Shown: positions 9,276 through 19,124 of the stretch, in pieces
Position numbering within the stretch: position 1 is the first letter of the stretch
Layout of the letters: each line of letters starts with the position of its first letter
Assembly: GCA_947176605.1 (NCBI GenBank)
Contig: CAMWRH010000007.1
Location: 1-64,000, forward strand
DNA length: 64,000 nucleotides
Origin: an uncultured Porphyromonadaceae bacterium
GTDB taxonomy: Bacteria; Bacteroidota; Bacteroidia; Bacteroidales; Muribaculaceae
Reading direction: 5' to 3'
Notes under the pieces: model-generated
Database searches by the model: none
What the model was told of the DNA's origin: nothing
The model's input: only the letters and a program-made list of their open reading frames with translations
Made by a program: the position numbers and the translations under genes

Positions 9276-10346
9276 TTATTTGACAATTACAGATCCATCT
9301 ATTTCTCTCCATAAAAGCACACTTGCTGGAGCAACATGTAATGATGTGATTAATTGAGACTTGATGTCATTATCAATAGATGTTTGTTCTTCTACGAGAT
9401 TGCAATATTCGCAGCAGAGTACATCAATTTCATCAATTGCCTGTTGGTAGGGTTTATTGGCAACATTCTGAAGACCCTGTTTATATAGCCTAAGAACGTT
9501 ACTCATATACATAGGCATTACGTATGGTGGAATAAAGAAACCAGGGGGGGTTTCTCCTTTATAATAGTAATTAATATTTGAATAGATGTGCTTGCTATAA
9601 TCACTTTTGAAAATAGCTAAATCATCCTCATTAAATACTTGATTGATTGCAGTGGTTGGAATGAGTTTATTTTGTAAATTAATGTATTCTCGAACTACTG
9701 CGTTATGAAATGATGCCATTCTGATCGGATCAGAACTTTGAGGCCTTGCGCTCGTTTTGCGATAAGTTCTCGTGAAGTTGTTTTGATCTGTCAAATAAGA
9801 GTTGCTGTTTAAATAAGTTTTAGCCACAGCTCCTTCAAGAAACAGATATCCGGTTTCGGGATTTGAAGGCAGACCAAATGAAGATGTTATTGATAGCTGT
9901 ATATATGCAGCTAATGAATACAAAGCACCATAGATGCCTGCATAGAGTAGACCATTAGCTAGATTGCCATTGCTTTTGTTTGCATAGTAGCCATAGTTAA
10001 ATCCATTAGCCATTCCATAAGCATCTGCCCAAAGTATAATCACTTGGTTTAAGACATCAATGGCGCTTTGAGGTTGAGCCGTGGATATGTTGGGGAACTC
10101 CTTGGCAAGACTATCATTTAGTGCTGCCATTTTTTGAAGTGAGATAATCTCACTGTCCGATAGTCCATGCCACTCATCGGGAAGTGTCATAGAACTATTT
10201 GCTATTTCAGGCTCATCAGGAATAGCATCATTCCATCCAGAACATGCAGTGAATAGCATGAATACTGTTGGAAATAACAGGTTTATAATTTTAAACTTGC
10301 TCATAATGTTGGGTTTTATGATTCGATTGCAAATGTAAAAAAACAT
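9276..10346 (-). CDS. Hypothetical lipoprotein
   Basis: Lipobox VFMLFTACSG; AT-rich relative to neighbours. Confidence 0.6.
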   Translation of the reverse strand: MFFYICNRIIKPNIMSKFKIINLLFPTVFMLFTACSGWNDAIPDEPEIANSSMTLPDEWHGLSDSEIISLQKMAALNDSLAKEFPNISTAQPQSAIDVLNQVIILWADAYGMANGFNYGYYANKSNGNLANGLLYAGIYGALYSLAAYIQLSITSSFGLPSNPETGYLFLEGAVAKTYLNSNSYLTDQNNFTRTYRKTSARPQSSDPIRMASFHNAVVREYINLQNKLIPTTAINQVFNEDDLAIFKSDYSKHIYSNINYYYKGETPPGFFIPPYVMPMYMSNVLRLYKQGLQNVANKPYQQAIDEIDVLCCEYCNLVEEQTSIDNDIKSQLITSLHVAPASVLLWREIDGSVIVK

Positions 10347-10701
10347 TTTTGAATTTCCAAATGGATAAAGTACTTATTAATATATATCAATTATATAATA
10401 ATAATGACTAAAACGGCTAAACATGGTGGTTTTTATATAAAAAAATAGCATTATGCTTCTATTGCAGAGATGTCAATTTGAGAATAGCGTGTTTGAGGTG
10501 TCAGTTTTAAAATTTAAATCGGTAGTAATTTCAAAATAAATTCATCCAGATAATCAACAAAGTTTAAATCCTACTCCAGCGATAAATTGTAGTCACTATA
10601 TTTTTTTATCATTGAAGATAATATCTGGTAGTATGATATAATAATGCATATTGTACGTGTAAAGCAGATCTTGTTAGGTGTATTTGAGTGGGGATAAAAA
10701 G

Positions 10702-10734
10702 AAGGTCAGCGCCGCCGGGTGGGGCGCTGACCTT
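10702..10734 (-). terminator. Hairpin downstream of the GH31 gene
   Basis: aaggtcagcgcc/ggcgctgacctt, 12-bp stem. Confidence 0.6.
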
Positions 10735-10754
10735 ATGGGTATTGTGGGGGGATA

Positions 10755-13196
10755 TCAGCGGATGGTGAGGGTGGTCACTCCGGGAGGATAGGGGAAGCGG
10801 AGGTGGGCAGTGCGTGTGGCCGCATCGTAGACGTAGCCGTACTGGCGGATAGCCTTGAGCGACTGCGAACGCGGCAGAGCCGTGCCGTTCCACATGATCT
10901 CCTTCGGTGAGGCAATCCCTATTACCGAGAACTCGATCATCTTCCCTTCGGGCATATCCTTGTAGCCACCTTCGGTAGAGATCTTCACCTCGGTGATGCC
11001 GTCCTTGCGCTCACCCTCAAACTTCACCAGGGCATATTCACCCTTCTCAAGTGATTCGGGCGACTTGCGGTCGTCCTCAAACAGAGTGTACTCGCTCTTG
11101 GCATCAGCCGGATAGTAGCGCACGCTAAGATAAGTGGGATCATACTGACCCACATTCTCGATCGGACGCTCATACTGCGGTATGAACGATCCCGCCTTCA
11201 CAAACAGCGGGAGCTCATCGAGCGGAGCCTGCACCGTATAGCTCTTGCCTCCGGCATAGCGCTTGGCAGGATTCCACCATGAAATCCATTCCCCTTCGGG
11301 GAAGAGGACCGTGCGGCTGCGGGCACCCTGCGTCATGACGGGAGCCACGAGCACCTCGTCGCCCCAGAGATACTCATCATCAAGCAGCGAGAAGTCAATC
11401 TCCGGATTGGCGCCACGGAAATTGAGCGGGCGTGCCAGCGGCAGACCGTAGCGGGAGTTCTCGTAGGCAAGCGTATAGTTGTAGGGGAGCCACTCGTAGC
11501 GCATATTGATGTAGCGCTTAAGTATCTTCTCCTGTTCGGGATAATGGTAGGGTTCGGGCTTAACAGTGGCATGTGTGCGGAGCGTGGGGGTGAACACACC
11601 CATTTCCAGCCAGCGCACATAAAGCTCCGGATCTACGGGATTCTTCTGATCGACCGCGAAACCGCCTATGTCGGAACTCATGTATCCAAGACCCGACATA
11701 CCGGAATTGACCATCAGATTGACCTGCGGACCCAGGCCGCCCCAGGAGCGCGACACGTCGGTGGTCCAGGGCACTACGGCGTAGCGCTGCAGACCGGCGG
11801 TGCCGCCGCGCATCAGCAGAATCGGACGCATGTCGGGATAATCCTGACGCAGACCCTCGTAGATGAGGCGCGACCATTCATTGCCGTATACATTGTGATA
11901 CTGCGTGGCTGTCTGGCCGTTGGCGTGCACCATCGATTCGGGATGCACCTCCGGTTCGCCCAGATCGCCCCACCAGCCCGACAGACCGTCCTGCGTCAGG
12001 TCGCGCAGACGGCTCCAGAGCCAGTCGCGGGTCTCGGGATTGCTGACATCGAGCATACCGGCATCGCCTACCCAGGTCTCCACATCGTGGGTCTTCCCGT
12101 CGGCATCGCGCACGAGCATCGAGCGCTCGGAGAGGAAGTTATAGTTGTCGATGGCACCGTTCTTATTGATATACGGCTGCGAGATGACCACCATATTTAC
12201 CCCCTTGTCCTTCAGATCGCTGAGCATCTGACGGTGGTCGGGCCACTGGGAGGGTTCCCATTCAAGGCGCCCCATATCCTTCTCCACGCCATACCAGTAG
12301 AGGTCGAGCACGATGCCGTCGAGCGGATAGCCTCGGGTCTTGAGCGAGTCGACCACACCGAGCGTCTCCTGCTGCGTGCGGTAACCGTATTTTGACGTGA
12401 TGTACCCCAGACTCCAGAACGGGGGGAGTGGCTGGCGGCCGGTCAGTTCGGAATAATTCGACACCACCCCGGCCAGGTTGCCGGCCGGAGAATTTATGAA
12501 ATAATACGACAGCGCCCTCGGGGTGTCGGAGGTATATACGATCGTATCGCCAAGAGCCAGAGAAGCCTTGTTATAGTCATCGAAGAGTATGCCGAATCCC
12601 TTGTCGGATGCGAAATATGGCACCGAGATACCCATCTGCGATATGCGCGGGTCACCCTTCGTGTAGCCGTAGTTCTGGCGGTTGTACATCGTCAGCGAGT
12701 CGCCGTTGAGGCTCAGACGGTGGCCGCGTTCGCCGGCGCCGTAGAGGCGTCCGGCCTTCGAGCCGTCGAAACTGACGCTTTTCACGGTGCCGGAATTGTC
12801 GACACCTCCGGTTTCGGTCAGGATTTCGCGACCGGCGGCATCAAGGAAACTGACGGCGCCCGTGGCTCGGTCCACGCGCACCTGCACCGAGCGGCTCATC
12901 AGCGCGGCCCATTGCGGAGTGATCACCTCCACCACCTCATCCGAAGCGGCGGGCTGCATCACAGCCGACTGAGAGGGGAAATAGCGGGTGGCGGCAGTAT
13001 CGGCCGGGAGCACCGTCACACGGAAAATATCATTCGAATAGGGTGTCACCATCACCTCCCCCTTCGGGGTGGCCACATGCATCGAGCCGTCGGGACGGCG
13101 TGTCACCTCGCCCTCCTTCAGGGCACCATGGGCAGAAAGCAGAGATGCTCCGGCAGCCAGAGCGAGGGCTGCCGGAAGTATCAGTGTATGTCTCAT
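10755..13196 (-). CDS. Glycoside hydrolase family 31 (alpha-glucosidase/xylosidase-like)
   Basis: 813 aa; GH31 motifs DGIVLDLYWYG, WWGDLGEPEVHPESMVH, YMSSDIGGF. Confidence 0.9.
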   Translation of the reverse strand: MRHTLILPAALALAAGASLLSAHGALKEGEVTRRPDGSMHVATPKGEVMVTPYSNDIFRVTVLPADTAATRYFPSQSAVMQPAASDEVVEVITPQWAALMSRSVQVRVDRATGAVSFLDAAGREILTETGGVDNSGTVKSVSFDGSKAGRLYGAGERGHRLSLNGDSLTMYNRQNYGYTKGDPRISQMGISVPYFASDKGFGILFDDYNKASLALGDTIVYTSDTPRALSYYFINSPAGNLAGVVSNYSELTGRQPLPPFWSLGYITSKYGYRTQQETLGVVDSLKTRGYPLDGIVLDLYWYGVEKDMGRLEWEPSQWPDHRQMLSDLKDKGVNMVVISQPYINKNGAIDNYNFLSERSMLVRDADGKTHDVETWVGDAGMLDVSNPETRDWLWSRLRDLTQDGLSGWWGDLGEPEVHPESMVHANGQTATQYHNVYGNEWSRLIYEGLRQDYPDMRPILLMRGGTAGLQRYAVVPWTTDVSRSWGGLGPQVNLMVNSGMSGLGYMSSDIGGFAVDQKNPVDPELYVRWLEMGVFTPTLRTHATVKPEPYHYPEQEKILKRYINMRYEWLPYNYTLAYENSRYGLPLARPLNFRGANPEIDFSLLDDEYLWGDEVLVAPVMTQGARSRTVLFPEGEWISWWNPAKRYAGGKSYTVQAPLDELPLFVKAGSFIPQYERPIENVGQYDPTYLSVRYYPADAKSEYTLFEDDRKSPESLEKGEYALVKFEGERKDGITEVKISTEGGYKDMPEGKMIEFSVIGIASPKEIMWNGTALPRSQSLKAIRQYGYVYDAATRTAHLRFPYPPGVTTLTIR

Positions 13197-14398
13197 TTGT
13201 CGTTGAATTCGATGTCTTCGTCAATAATCACATGCCAGGGAAGTCCGGACACGGCAAGTTTCTCCAGGAACGGGTCGGGATTGAACTCCTCCACATTGTG
13301 CACGCCGGGCATCACCCACTGGCCGGTCAGGAACATATAGGCGCCCACCATGGCCGGAACGCCGGTGGTGTAGCTTACGGCCTGTGCGCCGGTCTCGCGA
13401 TAGGCTTCCTGGTGCGAGCAGTTGTTGTAGATGTAATATGTGGATTCCTTCCCTTCCTTGTCGAGGCCGGAGATGCGGCAGCCGATGGAAGTCTCGCCGG
13501 TATAGTTCTCTCCAAGCGAGCCGGGGTCGGGGAGCACGGCCTTCAGGAACTGGATCGGGATTATCTCCTTACCCTCGTACATCACCGGATCGATGCGGGC
13601 CATACCTATATCCTGGATCACGCGCAGGTGAGTGAGGTATTCCTGTCCGAAAGTCATCCAGAAGCGGGCACGCTTGATTGTGGGGAAATTCTGCACCAGC
13701 GACTCCAGCTCCTCATGATAGAGCAGATAGCTTTCGCGCTCGCCGATGTTGGGGTAGTTGAGGGGGCGGTGGATTTCGAGGTTTTCGGTCTCCACCCACT
13801 TGCCGTCCTGCCAGTACTTACCCTTCTGGGTGATTTCGCGGATATTGATTTCGGGGTTGAAATTGGTGGCGAAAGCCTTGCCGTGGTTGCCGGCGTTGCA
13901 GTCCACGATATCAAGATACTCCATCTTCGAGAAATGGTGCTTTGCGGCATAAGCCACAAACACCGCCGACACGCCCGGGTCGAATCCGCACCCCAGGATA
14001 GCCGTCAGCCCGGCCTTCTCAAAGCGCTCGCGGTATGCCCACTGCCATGAATACTCGAAATGGGCCTCATCCTTCGGCTCATAGTTGGCGGTATCGAGAT
14101 AATTGACACCGCACTGCAGGCAGGCCTCCATGATGGTGAGGTCCTGATAGGGGAGGGCCACATTGATGCAGATATCGGGTTTATGGCGATTGAAAAGCTC
14201 CACGATCTGCTCCACATAGTCGGCATCCACCTGGTCGGTGATGATATTCTTCGCGCCGATCTTCTCCACGAGACGGTCGCACTTCTCCTTACGGCGGGAG
14301 GCCAGCACGATTTCAGTGAAGACCTCCGGATTCTGGGCGCACTTGGCGGCCACAACGCTGCCGACACCGCCGGCACCGATAATCAAGACTTTTCCCAT
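13193..14398 (-). CDS. Saccharopine dehydrogenase family protein (carboxynorspermidine dehydrogenase-like)
   Basis: MGKVLIIGAGGVGSVVAAKCA Rossmann motif; GCGFDPGVSAVF. Confidence 0.85.
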   Translation of the reverse strand: MGKVLIIGAGGVGSVVAAKCAQNPEVFTEIVLASRRKEKCDRLVEKIGAKNIITDQVDADYVEQIVELFNRHKPDICINVALPYQDLTIMEACLQCGVNYLDTANYEPKDEAHFEYSWQWAYRERFEKAGLTAILGCGFDPGVSAVFVAYAAKHHFSKMEYLDIVDCNAGNHGKAFATNFNPEINIREITQKGKYWQDGKWVETENLEIHRPLNYPNIGERESYLLYHEELESLVQNFPTIKRARFWMTFGQEYLTHLRVIQDIGMARIDPVMYEGKEIIPIQFLKAVLPDPGSLGENYTGETSIGCRISGLDKEGKESTYYIYNNCSHQEAYRETGAQAVSYTTGVPAMVGAYMFLTGQWVMPGVHNVEEFNPDPFLEKLAVSGLPWHVIIDEDIEFNDK

Positions 14399-14615
14399 TA
14401 TTTCAATAATTGATTTGTCGTAAATAAAGTCACTTGCCACGGCGCGACCGCCCCTTTCGGGGTGAGGTGGCCGCGGTATAGTTCAATTTGCGAATTTACA
14501 AAAAAAAAATGAGAAAAGCCTGCTTATTCATTGCCATAGGGTTAAATCCGGGTTAAATATTGTAGATACCGGGGCGGGGAGGGGAACGATAACCGCTCCT
14601 CCTCGCAGCCCGGCG

Positions 14616-15668
14616 CTACCTCACCGAGGTCCTCGCAGCAGCCTGAGGCGCCGTGCGGCGTGAGAGCAGGATGTAGGCTATCGTGAACAGGCCGAGCAGT
14701 ATGAGCATCACCGTCTGGCCGCTCCACTGGAGCATCGAGAAGGCCGTGCCCTGCGCCTCGCTCACGCCGTAGAGGGCGAGGCCGAACATTATGGCGATGT
14801 TCCAGGGGCCGAGGCCGCCGTTGCTGGGTATCCCCATGGCGATCGAACTCAGCACGAAGGCCACCAGGCAGGGGAGCAGTCCGAATCCCAATCCGGCTGT
14901 CGCGCAAAGCTCACGTGTGAACGGGAAGGCATAGAATGCCACATACAGTTGCATGTAATAGCAACCCCACAGCAGCAGCGACAGGATGATGAACGCCGAG
15001 CGGTGGCGCATATTCAGCACCGAGGCGAATCCCTGCCACAGTTCGAGTCCCCATTGCCGCAGGCGGCTTACGAAGCGTGTGCCGCGCCAGCGGCGGTAGG
15101 CGGCGGCCATAAGCAGCAGGGCGGCCGCAAGAGCCACCCATAGCCAGGGGGAGGAGAGGAGGGCGAGCATGTCGCGCCCTACGGGATAGCGTTCGAGAAA
15201 GGCGTCGATGGCCGGGCGTGCCAGCACAAGGGTAAGCAGAAAGAGGAGCAGCACGCTGAAGGAGTCGGCCAGGCGGTCGGATACCATCGAGCCGATCACG
15301 GTGGTGAGCTGCGCCTTCTGCCGCTTGGCGATATAGGTGCATCGCCAGATGTCGCCAAGTCGCGGGAAGATGATATTGAGCGCATAGCATCCGAAGATGG
15401 AGCAGCACAGAGCCATATACGGAGGGCGGATGCCGAGGGCGTTGAGCTGGAGCTGCCAGCGCCGTGCGCGGATCATGTGGGATACTATCGAGAGTCCCAT
15501 CGCGCAGAGAATCCAGCTGTAGTCCACGCCGGTGCGTATGATGCGCATCATGTCGGCGAAATTGACCTTGCTGAAGAGATACCACAGCAGCGCCACCGTC
15601 AGGCCTGCGGCCAGACTCCAGCGCAGCGCGCCGGAAAGCAGCTTTCGGGTTTTCGGAGAAATCGGCAT
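14616..15668 (-). CDS. Lysylphosphatidylglycerol synthase TM-region/flippase-like membrane protein
   Basis: 350 aa polytopic membrane protein; MIRARRWQLQLNALG, FPRLGDIWRCTYIAKRQ, GIPSNGGLGPWNIA. Confidence 0.75.
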   Translation of the reverse strand: MPISPKTRKLLSGALRWSLAAGLTVALLWYLFSKVNFADMMRIIRTGVDYSWILCAMGLSIVSHMIRARRWQLQLNALGIRPPYMALCCSIFGCYALNIIFPRLGDIWRCTYIAKRQKAQLTTVIGSMVSDRLADSFSVLLLFLLTLVLARPAIDAFLERYPVGRDMLALLSSPWLWVALAAALLLMAAAYRRWRGTRFVSRLRQWGLELWQGFASVLNMRHRSAFIILSLLLWGCYYMQLYVAFYAFPFTRELCATAGLGFGLLPCLVAFVLSSIAMGIPSNGGLGPWNIAIMFGLALYGVSEAQGTAFSMLQWSGQTVMLILLGLFTIAYILLSRRTAPQAAARTSVR

Positions 15669-15804
15669 ATGGATAAAGTCTTATAAAGATACCGCCTGCC
15701 CGATCCGGAGCCGGATGGCGGGCAGGCGGTGGTGTATAAGGGAGATGAGTCATCTCCGGCGCTTAAGTCCGGAGATGCCCGGGTATGGTGTCACGTAGAG
15801 GTGA

Positions 15805-18777
15805 TCAGTTGAAGCGGCGGTTGCCCTGCAGCGCGGGTTTCCCCTCGGCTGCGGCAGTCTGCTTCTTCTGACCGCGGCGCAGGATGGCCCATGCCACGGG
15901 AGCGGCGCAGAAGAGTGTGCAGAATGTGCCCACAACAACACCGAAGATCATTGCAAACGTGAAGGAGCGGATCGTGTCGCCACCGAGGAAGAAGATGCAG
16001 AGGAGCACCAGCAGAGTCGAGAACGAAGTCATCACCGTACGTGAGAGGGTCGTGTTGAGACTCTTGTTGATGGTCAGGAAGCGGTCTTCCTTCGGATATA
16101 CCTTCATCATCTCGCGCACGCGGTCGAATACCACCACCGTATCGTTGATCTGATAACCGATGATGGTCAGCACGGCGGCGATGAACGACTGGTCAATCTC
16201 CATCGAGAAGGGGAAGAAGCCCCAGCAGATGGAGTAGAAGCCGATGATGAGGAATGCCGTAAGGGCCACGGCGCATACCGCACCTACGGAGAAGGCGATG
16301 TTGCGGAAACGCAGCAGGATGTAGAGGAACATGCAGACAAGCGCGATTCCCACAGCCCAGTATGCGTCGGCACGCATGTCGTCGGCCACGCTCGGACCCA
16401 CCTTCTGGATCGAGATGATACCGTTGTTCTCGTCGGCCACGCGGAATGCGTTGATGTCCATCGTCTTGCCCGAAGCGTCGGTGAGTTCGGACTGGAGGTT
16501 CTTGTAGAGGATGTCGGTGATCTCGTTCTCTACACCTTCGCTTTCATCAGCGATCTTGTAGTTGGTAGAGATACGCACCTTCGAGGGGCCGTCGATGGTG
16601 ATTACATTCACCGAAACGGTCTTGTCGTCGGCGGCAGTCTGGAATGCGTCAAGCAGTTTTGCCTCCACATCCTTCGGATTCACATCCTTGGCGAGCTGCA
16701 CCACATAGTTGCGGCCACCGGAGAAGTCGATACCCTGGTTCATACCGCGGATGGCGAGCGAAGCGATTGAGATCACGATAAGGGCGAGCCATACCACAGA
16801 GGCCACCTTCGTCTTGCCGAGGAAGTTGATCTTCGTGTCGGTGAGGAAGTTGCGGCTAAGGCCGGTAGAGAAGGTCATGCCGGAGCAGCGGCCGTTCTTT
16901 GTGATGAGTTCGAAGGCTATGCGTGTCAGGAATACTGCTGTAAAGAACGAGCAGACCAGACCGATGATAAGCGTCGTAGCGAAGCCCTTGATCGGGCCCG
17001 AACCGAAGATAAGCAGGATCACGCCGGTGATGACCGAAGTGAGGTTGGAGTCGAAGATGGCCGAGAAGGCATTCGAGTAACCCTCCGCGATGGCCTGACG
17101 GAGCTTCTTGCCCGATTTGAGTTCCTCCTTGGTGCGCTCGAAGATAAGCACATTGGCGTCGACGGCCATACCCAGGGCGAGCACGATACCGGCGATACCC
17201 GACAGTGTGAGCACAGCCTGGAGCGAAGCGAGGATACCGAGAGTGAAGAAGAGGTTGAGGATCAGACCTACGTTGGCCACCAGACCGGGCACCACGCCGT
17301 AGATGCAGATCATGAAGATCATCAGCAGCACCAGAGCCACGATAAACGAGATGAAGCCCTGCTGGATGGCCTCGGCGCCGAGCGACGGACCGATCACATT
17401 GTTGCTCACCACCTTCACCTGGGCCGACATCTTGCCCGACTTAAGCACGTTGGCAAGGTCGTTGGCCTCTTCGGGGGTGAAATTACCGGTGATTTCAGAA
17501 GAGCCGCCGGTGATTTCGTTGTTGACGTTGGGGTAGGAATACACATGGTTGTCGAGCACGATGGCGATCGGGCGGCCGATGTTGTTGCGGGTCAGAGTGG
17601 CCCATTCGCGTGCGCCGCGGTCGTTCATGCGCATGTTGACCACATTGCCGCGCATGTTGTCGTACTCGGAGTTGGCCGAAGTCACGGCGTCACCCTCGAG
17701 GGCTGCCTCACCCTTCAGGGCGATAAGCTGCCAGTAGGGGGTGGTGCGGTATTCCTTGTCGTTTTTCTTGATGGGGTTGCCCTGGGCGTCGGTCAGCGGG
17801 ATTTCCACCGGCTTCACTTCCCATACGAGCGAGAGGTCGCTGGGGAGCTTCGACTTGGCGAGCGGAGAAGCGAAGATGCTGTCCACGAGCGCCTGATTGG
17901 CCGGAGATACCAGACCCACCACCGGGCTGCCCTCACGCTGGCGGCCGCCGAGCAGAGCTATCACATTGGTATGGTTGATGGTGTCCTGTGCTGCGTAAGC
18001 CTCAGCGAAAGCGGCCAGTTCGGGGAGGATTTCATTGTAATTGTATACCTCATAGAACTCCAGATTGGCCGACGACTTAAGCAGGTCGGTCACACGCTCC
18101 GGCTCCTTCACACCCGGGAGCTCGAGCAGGATCTGACCTGTCTTGTCCTGAAGCTTCTGGATGTTGGGCGCCACCACGCCAAACTGGTCGATACGGGTGC
18201 GGAAGATATTGAAAGCGGCATCCACCTGGCTTTCCACCTGGCTGTTGAGAGCGGCGGTCACTTCCGAATTGGATGAAGAATTCTTGAGTTTACCGAGATA
18301 TTCACCTTCGCGAGTGAAGAGCGAGGCCATGGTGCCGGGCTGGAAATTGGCGGCCACCTTCTGCACGAAATCCTTATCGGCAGCCTTGGCGCCATTCTTC
18401 TCGGCGGCAGCGATGGCGGCATTTACCTGCTTGAGAGCGGCTTCGCCGTTGGCATACTGACGGAGAATGTCGGGCACAGAGATTTCGAGCACCACGTTCA
18501 TGCCCCCCTTGAGGTCAAGACCGAGGCCGATCTCATTCTTGCGCACCTGATTGTAGGTGTAGCCGAGATAGACTTTCTCTTTGTCGATAGAGTCGTTGAA
18601 TTGCTTCAGACTTTGCTTGTAGACGTCGTTGGTGACGTCCGAGGTGCCCGCTGCCTTGGCTGCGAACTCACGCGCCTGCTTTTCGTAATGAGAGGTCACG
18701 AAAGAGAAGCTGATGTAGAATCCGCAGATAAGAATCAGGAGCACTGCGATGGTGCTGATAAACCCTTTGTTCTGCAT
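15805..18777 (-). CDS. secDF: SecDF fusion protein-export membrane protein
   Basis: 990 aa; GLGLDLKGGMNVVLEI (SecD), GMAVDANVLIFERTKEEL, and C-terminal SecF part (GIDFSGGRNYVVQL, GYQINDTVVVFDRVRE). Confidence 0.95.
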   Translation of the reverse strand: MQNKGFISTIAVLLILICGFYISFSFVTSHYEKQAREFAAKAAGTSDVTNDVYKQSLKQFNDSIDKEKVYLGYTYNQVRKNEIGLGLDLKGGMNVVLEISVPDILRQYANGEAALKQVNAAIAAAEKNGAKAADKDFVQKVAANFQPGTMASLFTREGEYLGKLKNSSSNSEVTAALNSQVESQVDAAFNIFRTRIDQFGVVAPNIQKLQDKTGQILLELPGVKEPERVTDLLKSSANLEFYEVYNYNEILPELAAFAEAYAAQDTINHTNVIALLGGRQREGSPVVGLVSPANQALVDSIFASPLAKSKLPSDLSLVWEVKPVEIPLTDAQGNPIKKNDKEYRTTPYWQLIALKGEAALEGDAVTSANSEYDNMRGNVVNMRMNDRGAREWATLTRNNIGRPIAIVLDNHVYSYPNVNNEITGGSSEITGNFTPEEANDLANVLKSGKMSAQVKVVSNNVIGPSLGAEAIQQGFISFIVALVLLMIFMICIYGVVPGLVANVGLILNLFFTLGILASLQAVLTLSGIAGIVLALGMAVDANVLIFERTKEELKSGKKLRQAIAEGYSNAFSAIFDSNLTSVITGVILLIFGSGPIKGFATTLIIGLVCSFFTAVFLTRIAFELITKNGRCSGMTFSTGLSRNFLTDTKINFLGKTKVASVVWLALIVISIASLAIRGMNQGIDFSGGRNYVVQLAKDVNPKDVEAKLLDAFQTAADDKTVSVNVITIDGPSKVRISTNYKIADESEGVENEITDILYKNLQSELTDASGKTMDINAFRVADENNGIISIQKVGPSVADDMRADAYWAVGIALVCMFLYILLRFRNIAFSVGAVCAVALTAFLIIGFYSICWGFFPFSMEIDQSFIAAVLTIIGYQINDTVVVFDRVREMMKVYPKEDRFLTINKSLNTTLSRTVMTSFSTLLVLLCIFFLGGDTIRSFTFAMIFGVVVGTFCTLFCAAPVAWAILRRGQKKQTAAAEGKPALQGNRRFN

Positions 18778-18951
18778 TGTGAAGTTAAGTTGTTATATAT
18801 GTTTTAATTTTTCTCTTGAGTCGCCATTTCCGGCAGGTGCCGAAGCCTCTTTGGACCGGGTTGCGGCATGTTGCCGCGACACACTCCGGGGAGGGTATGG
18901 CGTTTCAACCTGCAAATATAGTGCAAATTTTTCAGCTGATAAAGAGTAAAG

Positions 18952-19008
18952 GGGTGAAAATCGGTGTATAATGGTATTTTTTACCACTTTACACACCGAT
19001 TTTCACCC
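18952..19008 (-). terminator. Long hairpin (16-bp perfect stem) downstream of the OMP gene
   Basis: gggtgaaaatcggtgt (18952-18967) / acaccgattttcaccc (18993-19008). Confidence 0.55.
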
Positions 19009-19124
19009 TTTCGTCAATGCTGACCGCCGCCGAAGCGCCCTGCGGCACTCTCTGAGGGGGAGCCATGCATGATTGCCCGGATGAGACGGCATGCCGGCAT
19101 CGCCCCTTGTCTCAATATGGATGT